Source: Streptomyces luomodiensis
GTDB taxonomy: Bacteria; Actinomycetota; Actinomycetes; Streptomycetales; Streptomycetaceae
DNA: 64,000 bases
Assembly: GCF_031679605.1 (NCBI RefSeq)
Contig: NZ_CP117522.1
Span: 868,001-932,000, forward strand
Reading direction: 5' to 3'
A program made the translations under genes and the position numbers. Below, one piece after another: positions 17,370 through 27,800 of the stretch; positions within the stretch are counted from its first letter, which is position 1, and every line of letters starts with the position of its first letter. The notes under the pieces are model-generated. The model was not told the origin of the DNA and searched no databases. It was given only the letters and a program-made list of their open reading frames with translations.

Positions 17370-19403
17370 TTGTTCCTCCGCCGAAGACACGCCCGCCGGC
17401 TGACCGTCGTCGCCACCCTGCTCGCCACCGCGGCGGCCCTCGCCGCCGGACCCGCGCGGGCCACCCCCGACGGCACACCGTCGGCCGGCCCTGCCCGGCC
17501 ACCGCTGGTACGGCCGATCGACCCGCAGAACTGGCGCAACCCCGACGACATGACCTGGGCCGACTACCGTGCGGTCCCCGGAACACACTGGGCGGATCCC
17601 ACCGTCGAGCCCACCCGGCGCACCTTCAAGGGCGCGCTGGTGCTCCTGGACTACCCCGACGAGGAGTTCACGGTCAGCCAGCCGGCCGGGTCCACCCTGT
17701 TCGGCAATCCGCAGCCCAGCGCCTCCGATGTCCCCCGCGACCGCCTCCCCCGCTTCTACCAGGACTTCCTCAACAAACCGGGGCCACTCAACCACGGCCA
17801 CACCATCAACGAGTACTGGATGGAGGACTCCGGGGGCCGCATCGGTGTCGAGCTGACCGCCTTCGGTGTGTACCGCATGCCGGACCCGTCCTACCGTTAC
17901 GGCGTCGAGAACTCGATGAACCCGGGCGCCTGCCCGGCCGGGGACACCTGCGGCAAGGACATCCGGGCCGACGGCAGGGCCGCCTGGGTGGCCGATGTCG
18001 GCGCCGGCGAGGCGGACGCGTTCGACTTCGTCTTCTATCTCACCGCCGGACAGGACGAGTCGTCCACCTGGCAGGAGTTCGGCCCGATGAAGTTCCCCGG
18101 CGCACAGGACATACCGGCCGCCTGGGGCCCGCCGAACCCCGCGGGCGACAACTCCGCCCGGACCCGCTATGTGCCGTGGACGTCCTGGCAGGCCGCCGCC
18201 CGTATCTGGCCCAACGCCTCGAACGGGTCGTCCGTGCAGGCCGAGAGCTCCGGTATGGCGGTGTACGCCCATGAACTCAGCCACATCCTGGGCATCGCGG
18301 ACAACTACAACAACCCGTACGGCACCCCCCTCAGCCGCGCCTACACCGGCATCTGGAGCATGCTCTCCCGCGGCTCCTTCAACGGCCCCGGCGGCCCGCA
18401 CAGCCGCTGGCGGATCCCGGCCACGGCCGGGGGCTCGATGGGCTCCCAGCATGTGCTGCGCGACAAGCTGAAGCTCGGCATCGTCGACGACAAGAACGTC
18501 CTGCGGCTGGACCGGGACGCCCTGAAGAGCTCCGGCCTCGTCGTCGCCCGGGTCACCGCACGCTCGGCGCCACCGGGCGAGAAGGGGCTCTCCGGAGTCA
18601 ACATCGCCCTGGGCGACGATCTCTCACCGCCCTGCGACCTCGCCACCGACCCCCTGTGCGACGGCGGCGGCTACGACAACTACACCGTCGAGGTCGTCGA
18701 CCGCATGGGCATGGACTCCTTCACCCCGGACCACGGGGTGCTGCTCGCCAAGACCAAGGACGAGGACCGGGCCCCGTTCGCCTGGGTGGTCGACGCTCAT
18801 CCCGAGGACATCGACCTGGTGGACTTCCACCGCCCCGACGGTACCGCCCAGAAGATCACCATGGGCGACTACCGGCAGCTCAGCGATGCGCTGTTCCACG
18901 CCGGAGCCGACTCCGGCAGCCAGTACGAGTACCTCGACCCGGCCAACCGGCTGCACTTCTACGTGCTCGACCTCGAGCGTGACAGGTCCGGAGTGCTCTC
19001 GTACACCGTCGCCGTGCGGTCCCTCGACGGCGCCGGACCGCAGCGCCGCGATCTGACGCTGCACCGCGGCCAGGCCACGGGGGACGCCTCCCGCTCCCGG
19101 GCCGTGTGCACCTTCGGCCTCGACAACACCACACGCGCCACCGGCGGACCGGCCGGTGCGCCCGCCACCTCGGTGGACTCGGATGTCTACCGGCTGTCGG
19201 CGAAGGCCGTCGGCCGGGGCTGGTCCGCCTGGCTGCCCAACCGTCTCGCCACCGCCAGGGCAGGTGGATCGGTGGATGTCGAGGTGGCCGTGGCCGCGGA
19301 ACAGGACGCCGCACGGCAGGGCACGGTGGTTCTCACCGCCCGTTCCGAAAGCGATCCGCACCGGACCGCCAAGGCGCTGTGCCGGCTGTCGGGCCACCGG
19401 TAG
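17370..19403 (+). CDS. Secreted M6-like zinc metalloprotease
   Basis: The 677-residue preprotein has a clear signal peptide (RRRHARRLTVVATLLATAAA, cleavage near ARA-TPDG). The zinc-binding HExxH is AHELSHILGIAD, with His301, Glu302 and His305, placing it in the M6 (immune inhibitor A-like) peptidase group. Upstream, YWMEDSGGRIGVELTAFGVY is typical of this group. The C-terminal third looks like non-catalytic beta domains. The start is TTG at 17370 with GAGGTGAG directly upstream; no ATG or GTG fits the signal peptide. It should act outside the cell in protein degradation. The gene is followed by a hairpin terminator and a convergent peptidase gene. Confidence 0.88.
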   Translation: MFLRRRHARRLTVVATLLATAAALAAGPARATPDGTPSAGPARPPLVRPIDPQNWRNPDDMTWADYRAVPGTHWADPTVEPTRRTFKGALVLLDYPDEEFTVSQPAGSTLFGNPQPSASDVPRDRLPRFYQDFLNKPGPLNHGHTINEYWMEDSGGRIGVELTAFGVYRMPDPSYRYGVENSMNPGACPAGDTCGKDIRADGRAAWVADVGAGEADAFDFVFYLTAGQDESSTWQEFGPMKFPGAQDIPAAWGPPNPAGDNSARTRYVPWTSWQAAARIWPNASNGSSVQAESSGMAVYAHELSHILGIADNYNNPYGTPLSRAYTGIWSMLSRGSFNGPGGPHSRWRIPATAGGSMGSQHVLRDKLKLGIVDDKNVLRLDRDALKSSGLVVARVTARSAPPGEKGLSGVNIALGDDLSPPCDLATDPLCDGGGYDNYTVEVVDRMGMDSFTPDHGVLLAKTKDEDRAPFAWVVDAHPEDIDLVDFHRPDGTAQKITMGDYRQLSDALFHAGADSGSQYEYLDPANRLHFYVLDLERDRSGVLSYTVAVRSLDGAGPQRRDLTLHRGQATGDASRSRAVCTFGLDNTTRATGGPAGAPATSVDSDVYRLSAKAVGRGWSAWLPNRLATARAGGSVDVEVAVAAEQDAARQGTVVLTARSESDPHRTAKALCRLSGHR

Positions 19404-19439
19404 CGCGCGACCGGTGACGGCCCGCCGGTAGAACGGATG

Positions 19440-19474
19440 GGTGGTGGCCCACCGGCACCCGGCGGGCCACCACC
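19440..19474. terminator. Bidirectional terminator hairpin
   Basis: GGTGGTGGCCC (19440-19450) pairs perfectly with GGGCCACCACC (19464-19474), with further partial pairing inside. It lies between the convergent metalloprotease and M28-like peptidase genes. Confidence 0.7.
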
Positions 19475-19497
19475 GATGCGGTCGGTGTGCGGCGGTC

Positions 19498-20898
19498 CTA
19501 TCGCGTCTCGTCGGCCTTGGCCGTCTGGATGGGCACCCGGAGGGTGTCGGGCTCGCAGCCCGCCGTACCGGCGATGATCCGCGCCGCCCCCTTGGTGAGC
19601 GGCACCAGGCTCTGCTCGTCCACCTTGTCCGGGGTGTCCCGCGGATCGAAGATGTACATGGGCGTGGTGATCAGCTGCACCAGCGGCACGCCCGTGTAGT
19701 AGAAGTAGGCGCCGTCGGTGGCCGGGTTCGGCGCGAAGGCGGTCGGCGACAGAATCCACGAGCGGCGCAGGTCCTCCGCCGCCAGGGACTCGGCCACCAG
19801 CCGCTCCAGCTCGGGCGCCTCAGTGGTGAACCACCAGCGCACCTCGGGGTCGTCGGTGGGCACGACCTCTCCGTCGACCACATCCGCCTGACGTGCCGCG
19901 TGTTCCAGATGCATTTCCAGCACGACCTGGGGAAACAGCTCGGGATGGGCGGCGATGAACGCCTGTGTGCCCGCGGCGCCCGCCATATGGCCGGACGTCA
20001 GCACGAACAGCATGTTGTGCGGCCGCAGTTCCTGGGGCACCGACGCCCAGAACCTGGCCTGCGCCAGGACGAGCGCGACCCCGGAGGCGTCCTCCACGGC
20101 CGACGCCCAGGGACCGTCATGGTGGGATCCGACGATCACCCAGTGGTCGGAGGCGCCGGGCAGTGTGCCCACCACATTGTGGGTGGTTTCCTCGGTGATG
20201 GTGGCATCGGAGACGATCCGCCCCTCGCACTCCCCCGACGCCATCAGCTCGCGGACCCGCCGTCCGTCCTTGCCGCTCAGCCAGATGCCGGGGACGGAAC
20301 GCGGTTCGGCGTCATAGGGCCAGTAGAAGTCGCTGGTCTCCCAGGGCAGTCCGGTGAGCAGGCCGACATAGGCCGTGGCGCCGTCCTTGATGGCGATGTC
20401 GAAGTCCAGCACATGGGGGAGGTCGAACGGCACGGTCTGCACGAGGTCGGGGAACACGCCCTCGGGATCGTAGGAGCCGGTGGCGCGGGCCTGCACCTCG
20501 GTCTGCGGCAGGCGGGTGAAGCCGATCTCCTGGACCGCGATGGAACCCCGCACCTCCCCGTCCGCCATCCGCACCAGCCGACCCTCGGTGCCCTCGGTCG
20601 GGGTGGTGTACGGCAGCGCGAGTCCCTCGAAACGGATGAGCTCATCGGCCCGGCCGGCGGGCCAGATCTCGAAGGCGGCGGACCGCGGCCGCCAGATCGG
20701 CGTGGCCAGCGGCTCCAGCCGGACGTCCGCCAGCCCGATCTCCCGGAACTGTTCCGCGGCCCACTCCTCGGTCCAGCTGTCGGCCGGATAACCGGCGCGG
20801 CGGATGCCCTGGCTGACGATCAACTCGATCCAGGACATCATCTCCTTCGACGTGGGTGCCCGATCGATGTACTTCTCCAGCGCGGGCCAGCCGCTCAT
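19498..20898 (-). CDS. M28-family-like metallopeptidase with altered active-site Glu pair
   Basis: The 466-residue product has the M28 aminopeptidase layout, with a PA-like inserted domain in the N-terminal half. The first metal ligands are present in VGSHHDGPW and the bridging Asp in EDASG. The next motif, normally GEExGxxGS, reads GHMAGAAGT, so the general-base Glu and the adjacent ligand are replaced by His-Met. A later LEMHLEH may supply ligands. No signal peptide is seen. I take the ATG at 20898, with GAGGAGG 6 bases upstream; an in-frame reading extends to 21111 through a tandem repeat and is unlikely to be translated. It could be an inactive or modified hydrolase. It borders the polyketide cluster and is divergent from it. 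Confidence 0.82.
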   Translation of the reverse strand: MSGWPALEKYIDRAPTSKEMMSWIELIVSQGIRRAGYPADSWTEEWAAEQFREIGLADVRLEPLATPIWRPRSAAFEIWPAGRADELIRFEGLALPYTTPTEGTEGRLVRMADGEVRGSIAVQEIGFTRLPQTEVQARATGSYDPEGVFPDLVQTVPFDLPHVLDFDIAIKDGATAYVGLLTGLPWETSDFYWPYDAEPRSVPGIWLSGKDGRRVRELMASGECEGRIVSDATITEETTHNVVGTLPGASDHWVIVGSHHDGPWASAVEDASGVALVLAQARFWASVPQELRPHNMLFVLTSGHMAGAAGTQAFIAAHPELFPQVVLEMHLEHAARQADVVDGEVVPTDDPEVRWWFTTEAPELERLVAESLAAEDLRRSWILSPTAFAPNPATDGAYFYYTGVPLVQLITTPMYIFDPRDTPDKVDEQSLVPLTKGAARIIAGTAGCEPDTLRVPIQTAKADETR

Positions 20899-21210
20899 CG
20901 CCATCCTCCTCATCGCCAAGGTCCGGTTCATGGTCGAAGGGCGGACTAAAGCTGGACTAACGCGATGCCAGTGCGTCCCCCTTTTTCCGCGGCGCCCTTT
21001 TCCACCGCACGAGAGGGTTCCGCCGCACGAGGAGATTCCGCCGCATGGGGAGACTCCACCGCCTGGGGAGACTCCACCGCACGCGCAGGCCAAGCCGGGC
21101 GTTAGGCCCACTTTGGTGACGGCGCAAATGATGGTCGCCGTATCCGAACAGGCCGCTTATGAGGTGGCTCAGCCGCAGGTCAGCGCCCGATTGAGGGTTG
21201 GGAGTCGAGT
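20899..21210. promoter_or_regulatory. 312-bp divergent region at the cluster border
   Basis: The region separates the leftward M28-like gene from the rightward DUF1579-PKS unit and should hold both promoters. It contains two copies of GGACTAA (20944-20950 and 20954-20960) close to the peptidase start, and a five-unit 18-bp tandem repeat (21000-21089). No regulator gene is in the window, so these are the best candidate cis-elements for cluster control. Confidence 0.45.
21000..21089. repeat. Five tandem 18-bp units in the divergent promoter region
   Basis: Units start at 21000, 21018, 21036, 21054 and 21072 and follow the pattern YTCCRCCGCAYGRGGAGA with a few substitutions. The phase is exact across all five. 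Confidence 0.85.
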
Positions 21211-21858
21211 GTGCGTACCGAGAAGTCAGCGGAACGGGACCCGCGTGGCGCGGTCCGGCGAAGGAGGGGGAGCCGACGAGTCCCGGCCGGTGTCATGGGC
21301 GCGGCCGCGGTCGGCCTGGTCGCCCTCACCGTGTCCCCGGTGAACGCCGAGCCGGATACTCGAGCCACATCGCCACGGGGCAGGAATCCACTCCCCTCTC
21401 CCCCGCAGATCCACGCTCTCGACTTTCTGCTCGGCTCCTACACCTGCGACTACACCCCACCGCCGGGCGGCAAACCGGCGGTGCTGCGTCTGACCACGAA
21501 GCGGGCGATGGGCGGGCATTACCTCTACACGGACGCCAGCCTCGAACCCGGAAACGTCGTCGGCCGCTCGTCCTTCGGCTGGAATCCGGTCGACGGGAAA
21601 TTCATCAACCAGTACCACGACAACTGGGGTTCGTCCGGAAACTACACCTCCCCCGGCTGGAAGGACGGCCATCTGATATTCAAGGGCCCCCTCACCCAGG
21701 TGATCACGCCTAATGCCACCGGGCAGACATCGGGCGTGAAGCTGGATCTCGTGGACGACTATCAGGTGCTCGATCGAGGACATTTCAGGGACACCACGAG
21801 CTTCACCTTCCCCGACGGAAGTACCTTGCAGGGCAGTTACGACTGCCGCCGCCAATAG
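21211..21858 (+). CDS. Secreted DUF1579-like protein, first gene of the PKS unit
   Basis: The 215-residue product has an Arg-rich N-terminus (RRRRGSRR) followed by a hydrophobic segment VMGAAAVGLVALTVSPVNA, a probable signal peptide (possibly Tat). The mature part resembles DUF1579: LDFLLGSYTCDYTPPPGG, GHYLYTDASLEPG, and a FTFPDGSTLQGSYDC end, consistent with a lipocalin-like beta-barrel. The GTG start has GGGAG 6 bases upstream. Only 41 bp separate its stop from the first PKS gene, so it is likely co-transcribed with the cluster. A lipophilic-ligand binding role for the product is conceivable, but this is inference. Confidence 0.75.
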   Translation: MRTEKSAERDPRGAVRRRRGSRRVPAGVMGAAAVGLVALTVSPVNAEPDTRATSPRGRNPLPSPPQIHALDFLLGSYTCDYTPPPGGKPAVLRLTTKRAMGGHYLYTDASLEPGNVVGRSSFGWNPVDGKFINQYHDNWGSSGNYTSPGWKDGHLIFKGPLTQVITPNATGQTSGVKLDLVDDYQVLDRGHFRDTTSFTFPDGSTLQGSYDCRRQ

Positions 21859-21899
21859 CGTTCAGCATTCCGGACCGAGGGTAGTGGGGGTGGCCGACC

Positions 21900-24800
21900 A
21901 TGGCGGGCAATGAAGAGAAACTGCTCGACTATCTGAAGCGGGTGACGGCGGATCTGCGTCAGACGCAGCGCCGTCTCAAGGACGTCGAGTCCGCGGGACA
22001 TGAGCCGGTCGCGATCGTGGGAATGTCCTGCCGTTTCCCCGGAGGCGTACGGTCCGCCGAAGACCTGTGGGAACTGGTCGCCGCCGAGCGGGACGCCATC
22101 TCGGAACTCCCCACCGACCGCAATTGGGACCTCGAGAACCTCTTCCACCCCGACCCCGAGCACCCCGGGACGAGCTATACCCGCGAGGGCGGCTTCATCG
22201 ACGACCCGGCGGGATTCGACGCCGCGTTCTTCGGCATCAGCCCCCGCGAGGCTCTCGGAATGGCGCCGCAGCAGCGGCTGGCCCTCGAGGCATCCTGGGA
22301 GGCGATCGAGCACGCCGGGATCGACCCGGAGTCGCTGCGCGGCAGCCGGACCGGCACCTTCATCGGCTGCGATCACCTCGACTACTGCTCCGACGCCTCC
22401 CAGGTGCCCGAGGGCTCGGCGGGCTACTTCACCATCGGCAACTCCGCCAGCGTGGTGTCCGGCCGAGTGGCGTACGCCCTCGGTCTGGAGGGAGCCGCGG
22501 TGACCGTGGACACCGCGTGCTCCTCCTCCCTGGTCGCCCTGCATCTGGCCTGCCAGGCGATCCGGCAGGGTGACTGCGACACGGCGCTGGCCGGGGGCGT
22601 CGCCGTGATGTCCTCGACGGCGCCGTTCATCGGCTTCAGCGAATTGCGCGGGCTCGCCCCCGACGGCAGATCCAAGGCGTTCTCGGCCGACAGCGACGGT
22701 ATGACCCTGGCGGAAGGCGTGGGCGTCCTGTTGCTGGAGCGGCTGTCGGACGCGCGGCGCAACGGCCACCGGGTGCTTGCCGTGGTACGTGGCTCGGCGG
22801 TCAACCAGGACGGCGCCAGCAACGGCCTCACGGCGCCGAACGGGCCCTCCCAGCAACGGGTGATCCGGCAGGCCCTCGCCAACGCCCGGCTGTCACCGTC
22901 GGACGTGGACGCGGTCGAGGCGCACGGTACGGGCACGACGCTGGGTGATCCGATCGAGGCCCAGGCGCTGCTGGCCACGTATGGCCAGGACCGGCCCGAG
23001 GGACGTCCGCTGTGGCTGGGCTCCATCAAGTCCAACATCGGGCACGCCCAGATGGCGGCGGGCGCGGCCGGTGTCATCAAGATGGTGATGGCGATGCGGC
23101 ACGGGGTGCTGCCCGCCTCGCTGCACATCGACGCACCGACACCCCATGTCGACTGGAGCGCGGGCGATGTCCAGCTGCTGACCGAGGCGCGGGAGTGGCC
23201 GCGCGCCGAGCATCCACGCCGGGCGGGCGTCTCCTCGTTCGGCATCAGCGGCACCAACGCACACGTCATCATCGAGCAGGCCCCCGAAGAGCCGGCGGCG
23301 GCTCGTGGCACCGTCGAGACCGATCCCGTGGACGGGCCGGTGCCGTGGGTGGTCTCGGCGCGCGGTGGCGAGGCACTGCGCGGTCAGGCACGGGCACTGG
23401 CCGACCGGGTGACCGCCGACCCCGACGTGAGCGCTGCGGAGGTTGGATGGTCGCTGCTGCGCTCCAGGACACTGTTCGACCACCGGGCCGTACTCATCGG
23501 CCAGAACCGCGAAGAACTGCTGGCAGGACTGGACGCACTGGCCGCAGGAGAACCGCATCCGGGTCTGGTCCACCCCGGAAAGGCCGCCGACACCGCCGGA
23601 CAGACCGTCTTCCTGTTCAGCGGACAAGGCAGCCAACGCCCCGGCATGGGCGCCGACCTGTACAACCGCTTCCCCGTCTTCGCCGAAGCCTTCGACGAAG
23701 TCTGCGGCCTGCTCGACCCACATCTGGACCGCCCACTGCGGGAACTCGTCTTCAACCACGAGCCAGAACAGGCAGCGCTGCTGGACCACACCACCTACGC
23801 CCAAACCGGACTGTTCGCCCTGCACATCGCCCTCGCCCGGCTACTCGCCTCCGTCGGCATCCACCCGGACGTGGTCATCGGACACTCCATCGGGGAAGTT
23901 GCCGCCGCCCACATCGCCGGAGTCTTCAACCTCCCCGACGCCTGCCACCTCGTCGCCGCCCGCGCCACCCTCATGGGAGGGCTCCCCGCCGGCGGAAGCA
24001 TGGCCACCATCGCCGCCACCCCCGACGAACTCGCCCACGACCTCACCACCCACAACGGCCACGTCACCATCGCCGCCCACAACACCCCCGGCAACACCGT
24101 CATCTCCGGACCGACCGAGCCGGTGGCCGAGATCAGCGCCATCTGGGCAGCCAAGGGCCGCAAAACCCGGACACTCACCGTCAGCCACGCCTTCCACTCC
24201 CCCCTGATGGACCCCATCCTCAAACCATTCCGGGACCAGATCAGCGGACTGACCTACCACCACCCCACCATCCCCCTCATCAGCAACCTCACCGGACAAC
24301 CAGCCGACAACCACATCACCACCCCCGACTACTGGGTCCAGCACATCCGCCAACCCGTCCACTTCCACCAAGCCATCACCCACACCGCCCCCCAAACCCG
24401 CATCTTCCTCGAACTCGGCCCCGACCCCACCCTGACCACCGCCACCCACCACACCCTCCACCACCACCCCACCCACCAACCCACACCCCTCATCACCTCC
24501 ACCCTCACCCGCAAACACCCCGACACCCACGCCCTCACCCACACCCTCGCCCGCCTCCACACCACCGGCGCGAACGTGGACTGGACCAGCTGGTTTCCCA
24601 CCGACCCGGCCCCCCGGGTGGTCGGGTTGCCGACGTATGCCTTTCAGCACCAGCGCTTCTGGCTGGCCCCGCCCGCGGCCCGTACGAGCTTCGAAGGGGC
24701 GGCCGAGGACCCGGCCGAGGCACAGCTCTGGCATGCCATCGAAGAGCTCGACGTCGACACCCTCAGCAGCACACTTCAACTGGAGGAGGGCGGCCCCGGC

Positions 24801-27800
24801 GTCGACGCCCTGCTGCCCGCGCTCCCCATACTGTCCACCTGGCGGCGCCGGCACCGGGAACGCTCCACCATCGACTCCTGGCGCTACCGGACCACCTGGC
24901 AGCAGCTCCCCGACCCGGCCACACCGGCCCTGACCGGCACCTGGCTGGTGGTCGCCCCGACCGGTCAGCTGGAACACGCCACGGTCCGGGTCACCGTCCA
25001 GGCGCTTCAGGCGCACGGCGCCACCGCGCTCCCGCATGCGGTCGGCACACATGACATCGATCGCGCCGCGCTCCGCGAACGTCTGGACCGGCTGACCGAG
25101 GACGCCCGACCCGCCGGGGTCATCAGTCTGCTCGCCCTCGATCAGGACCCGCTCACCGACCACCCGGCAGTGCCCGCCGGGCTTGCCGCCACCACCGCGC
25201 TCCTCCAGGCTCTCGGCGACGCCGGAATCAGCGCGCCCCTGTGGTGTCTCACCCAGGGCGCCGTCGCCACCGGCCGCAACGACCTTCTCCCCCACCCCGA
25301 GCAGGCGCAGATCTGGGGACTCGGCCGCGTCGCCGCGCTGGAACACCCGCAGCGTTGGGGCGGCCTCATCGATCTGCCCGCCACCATGACCCACCACACC
25401 GCAGGTCGGCTGGCAGCCCTTCTCGTACCCGGACAGTCCGAGGACCAGGTGGCCATCCGTACCACCGGGACATACGCGCGCCGCCTCGTCCGGGTGCCCG
25501 CCGCCGACACCAGCCCGGCCCCTTGGGAACCGTCCGGCACCACGCTCATCACCGGCGGCACCGGCGGTCTCGGCGCCCAGATCGCCCGCTGGCTGGCCCA
25601 CCGGGGCGCGCCCCACCTCCACCTCATCAGCCGCTCCGGCCCCGACGCCCCCGGCGCCGCGGAGCTCAGCGAGGAGCTCACCGCGCTGGGGACGGCCGTC
25701 ACCATCACCGCCTGCGACGCCTCCGACCGCACCGCACTCCAACACCTCCTCGACACCATCCCCGCCGAACACCCCCTCACCGCCGTCATCCACACCGCCG
25801 GGACGATGGAACTGGGACAGATCGACGAGCTGGACCCGGGACGGTTGCAGTCCGTACTGCGGTCCAAGGCCCTGGCCGCCACCCATCTGCATGAGCTCAC
25901 CCAGGAGCTCGATCTCACCGCCTTCGTTCTCTTCTCGTCGAACGCCGCCACATGGGGCAGTGGCCGGCAGGCCGCCTACGCCGCCGCGAACACCTACCTG
26001 GACGCGCTCGCCGCACACCGCCGCGCCCGGGGACTGGCCGCCACCAGCCTTGCCTGGGGCCCGTGGGGCGAGGCAGGCATGGCCGCCGACCAGCACACGC
26101 TCTCCCACCTCAAGCGGCGCGGTCTCTCGCCCCTCACCACCGACCTCGCCGTCAAGTCGCTGCATCACGCCCTGACCCACCACGACACCGCCGTCACGAT
26201 CGCGGATGTCGACTGGGAGAAGTTCGGCCGTACGTTCACCGCGCAACGCCCCAGTCCGTTCCTCAGCCGACTGATGACGTCCAGTGCGGAGCCCACCACG
26301 CCCGCGGCAGCCGCCGACGACAATCCGCTGCGGCAACAGCTCGGCTCGGCACCCGCGGCCCAGCGGCACCAGATCCTGGTCCGCCACATCCAGACCCTGG
26401 CCGCGGCCATCCTCGGCCACTCCGGTCTGGACGCGATTGCCCCCGTCCAGCCCTTCCAGGAGCTGGGCTTCGACTCCCTCACCGCGGTGGAGCTGCGCAA
26501 TCAGCTCGCCACCACCACCGGCCTCCCCCTCGCCCCGGCGCTGGTCTTCGACCATCCGACGCCGAACGCGCTCGCCACCTATCTGTGTGCCGAACTCGCG
26601 GGGCAGAAGGCCGCCGTCACCCCCCACATGTCGTCCGCGTCCGCGGCCGCCCAGGACGAGCCGATCGCGATCGTCGGCATGGCCTGCCGCTACCCGGGAG
26701 GCGTGCGCTCACCGGAGGGACTGTGGGAGCTGGTCGTCGCGGGCCGGGACGCCATCGGAGGGATGCCCACCGACCGCGACTGGGATCTGGCCACGCTCTT
26801 CGACCCCGACCCCGAGCGTCTGGGCACCAGCTATGCGCGTGAGGGCGGCTTCCTCCACGACGCGGCCGGATTCGACGCGGCGTTCTTCGGCATCAGCCCG
26901 CGTGAAGCGCTCGCCATGGACCCCCAGCAGCGGCTGCTCCTCGAAACCGCCTGGGAGACCTTCGAGAACGCGGGCCTCGACCGGGACACGCTCGCCGGCA
27001 GCGACACCGGCGTCTTCACGGGCGGCACCTATCAGGGCTACGGGGCCTCCGGAAGCTCCTCGGCGCAGGAGGTCGAGGGGTATCTGCTGGCGGGCGGTAC
27101 GCCGAGCGTCATGTCCGGCCGGGTGGCGTACGCGTTCGGCCTCGAGGGCCCGGCGGTCACGGTGGACACGGCGTGCTCGTCCTCGCTGGTGGCGATGCAT
27201 CTGGCGGCCCAGGCCCTGCGGCAGGGCGAATGCTCCATGGCGCTGGCGGGCGGTGTGACGGTGATGGCCACGCCGACCACCTTCATCGAGTTCTCCCGCC
27301 AGCGTGGACTGGCGGCCGACGGTCGGTGCAAGCCGTTCGCATCGGCGGCCGACGGCACCGGTTGGGGCGAGGGCGCCGGACTTCTGCTGCTGGAGCGGCT
27401 GTCCGACGCACGGCGCAACGGCCACCGGGTACTGGCGGTGATCCGGGGCTCGGCGGTCAACCAGGACGGTACGAGCAACGGCCTGACCGCGCCGAACGGG
27501 CCCTCCCAGCAACGGGTGATCGGCCAGGCGCTCGCCAACGCCCGGCTGTCGCCCGCAGAGGTCGATGTGGTGGAGGGACACGGCACCGGGACCACGTTAG
27601 GTGACCCAATCGAGGCACAGGCGCTGCTGGCCACGTACGGCCAGGACCGGCCCGAGGGACGTCCGCTGTGGCTGGGCTCCATCAAGTCCAACATCGGCCA
27701 CACCCAGGCCGCCGCCGGAGTGGCCGGTGTCATCAAGATGGTGATGGCGATGCGGCACGGGGTGCTGCCCGCCTCGCTGCACATCAACGCACCGACACCC

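Noticed and set aside
20899..21111. N-terminal extension of the M28-like protein
   Set aside because: It would translate the 18-bp repeat into Cys/Gly/Ser repeats; GAGGAGG before the ATG at 20898 sets the start.
21900..23290. First KS as a loading KSQ
   Set aside because: The active-site residue is Cys207, not Gln, and an N-terminal docking helix is present.
23841..26627. Open minus-strand frame of about 930 codons opposite PKS module 1
   Set aside because: Shadow of the C-rich AT cassette; the product is a Gly/Val/Asp low-complexity string. The same pattern recurs opposite the other copies.
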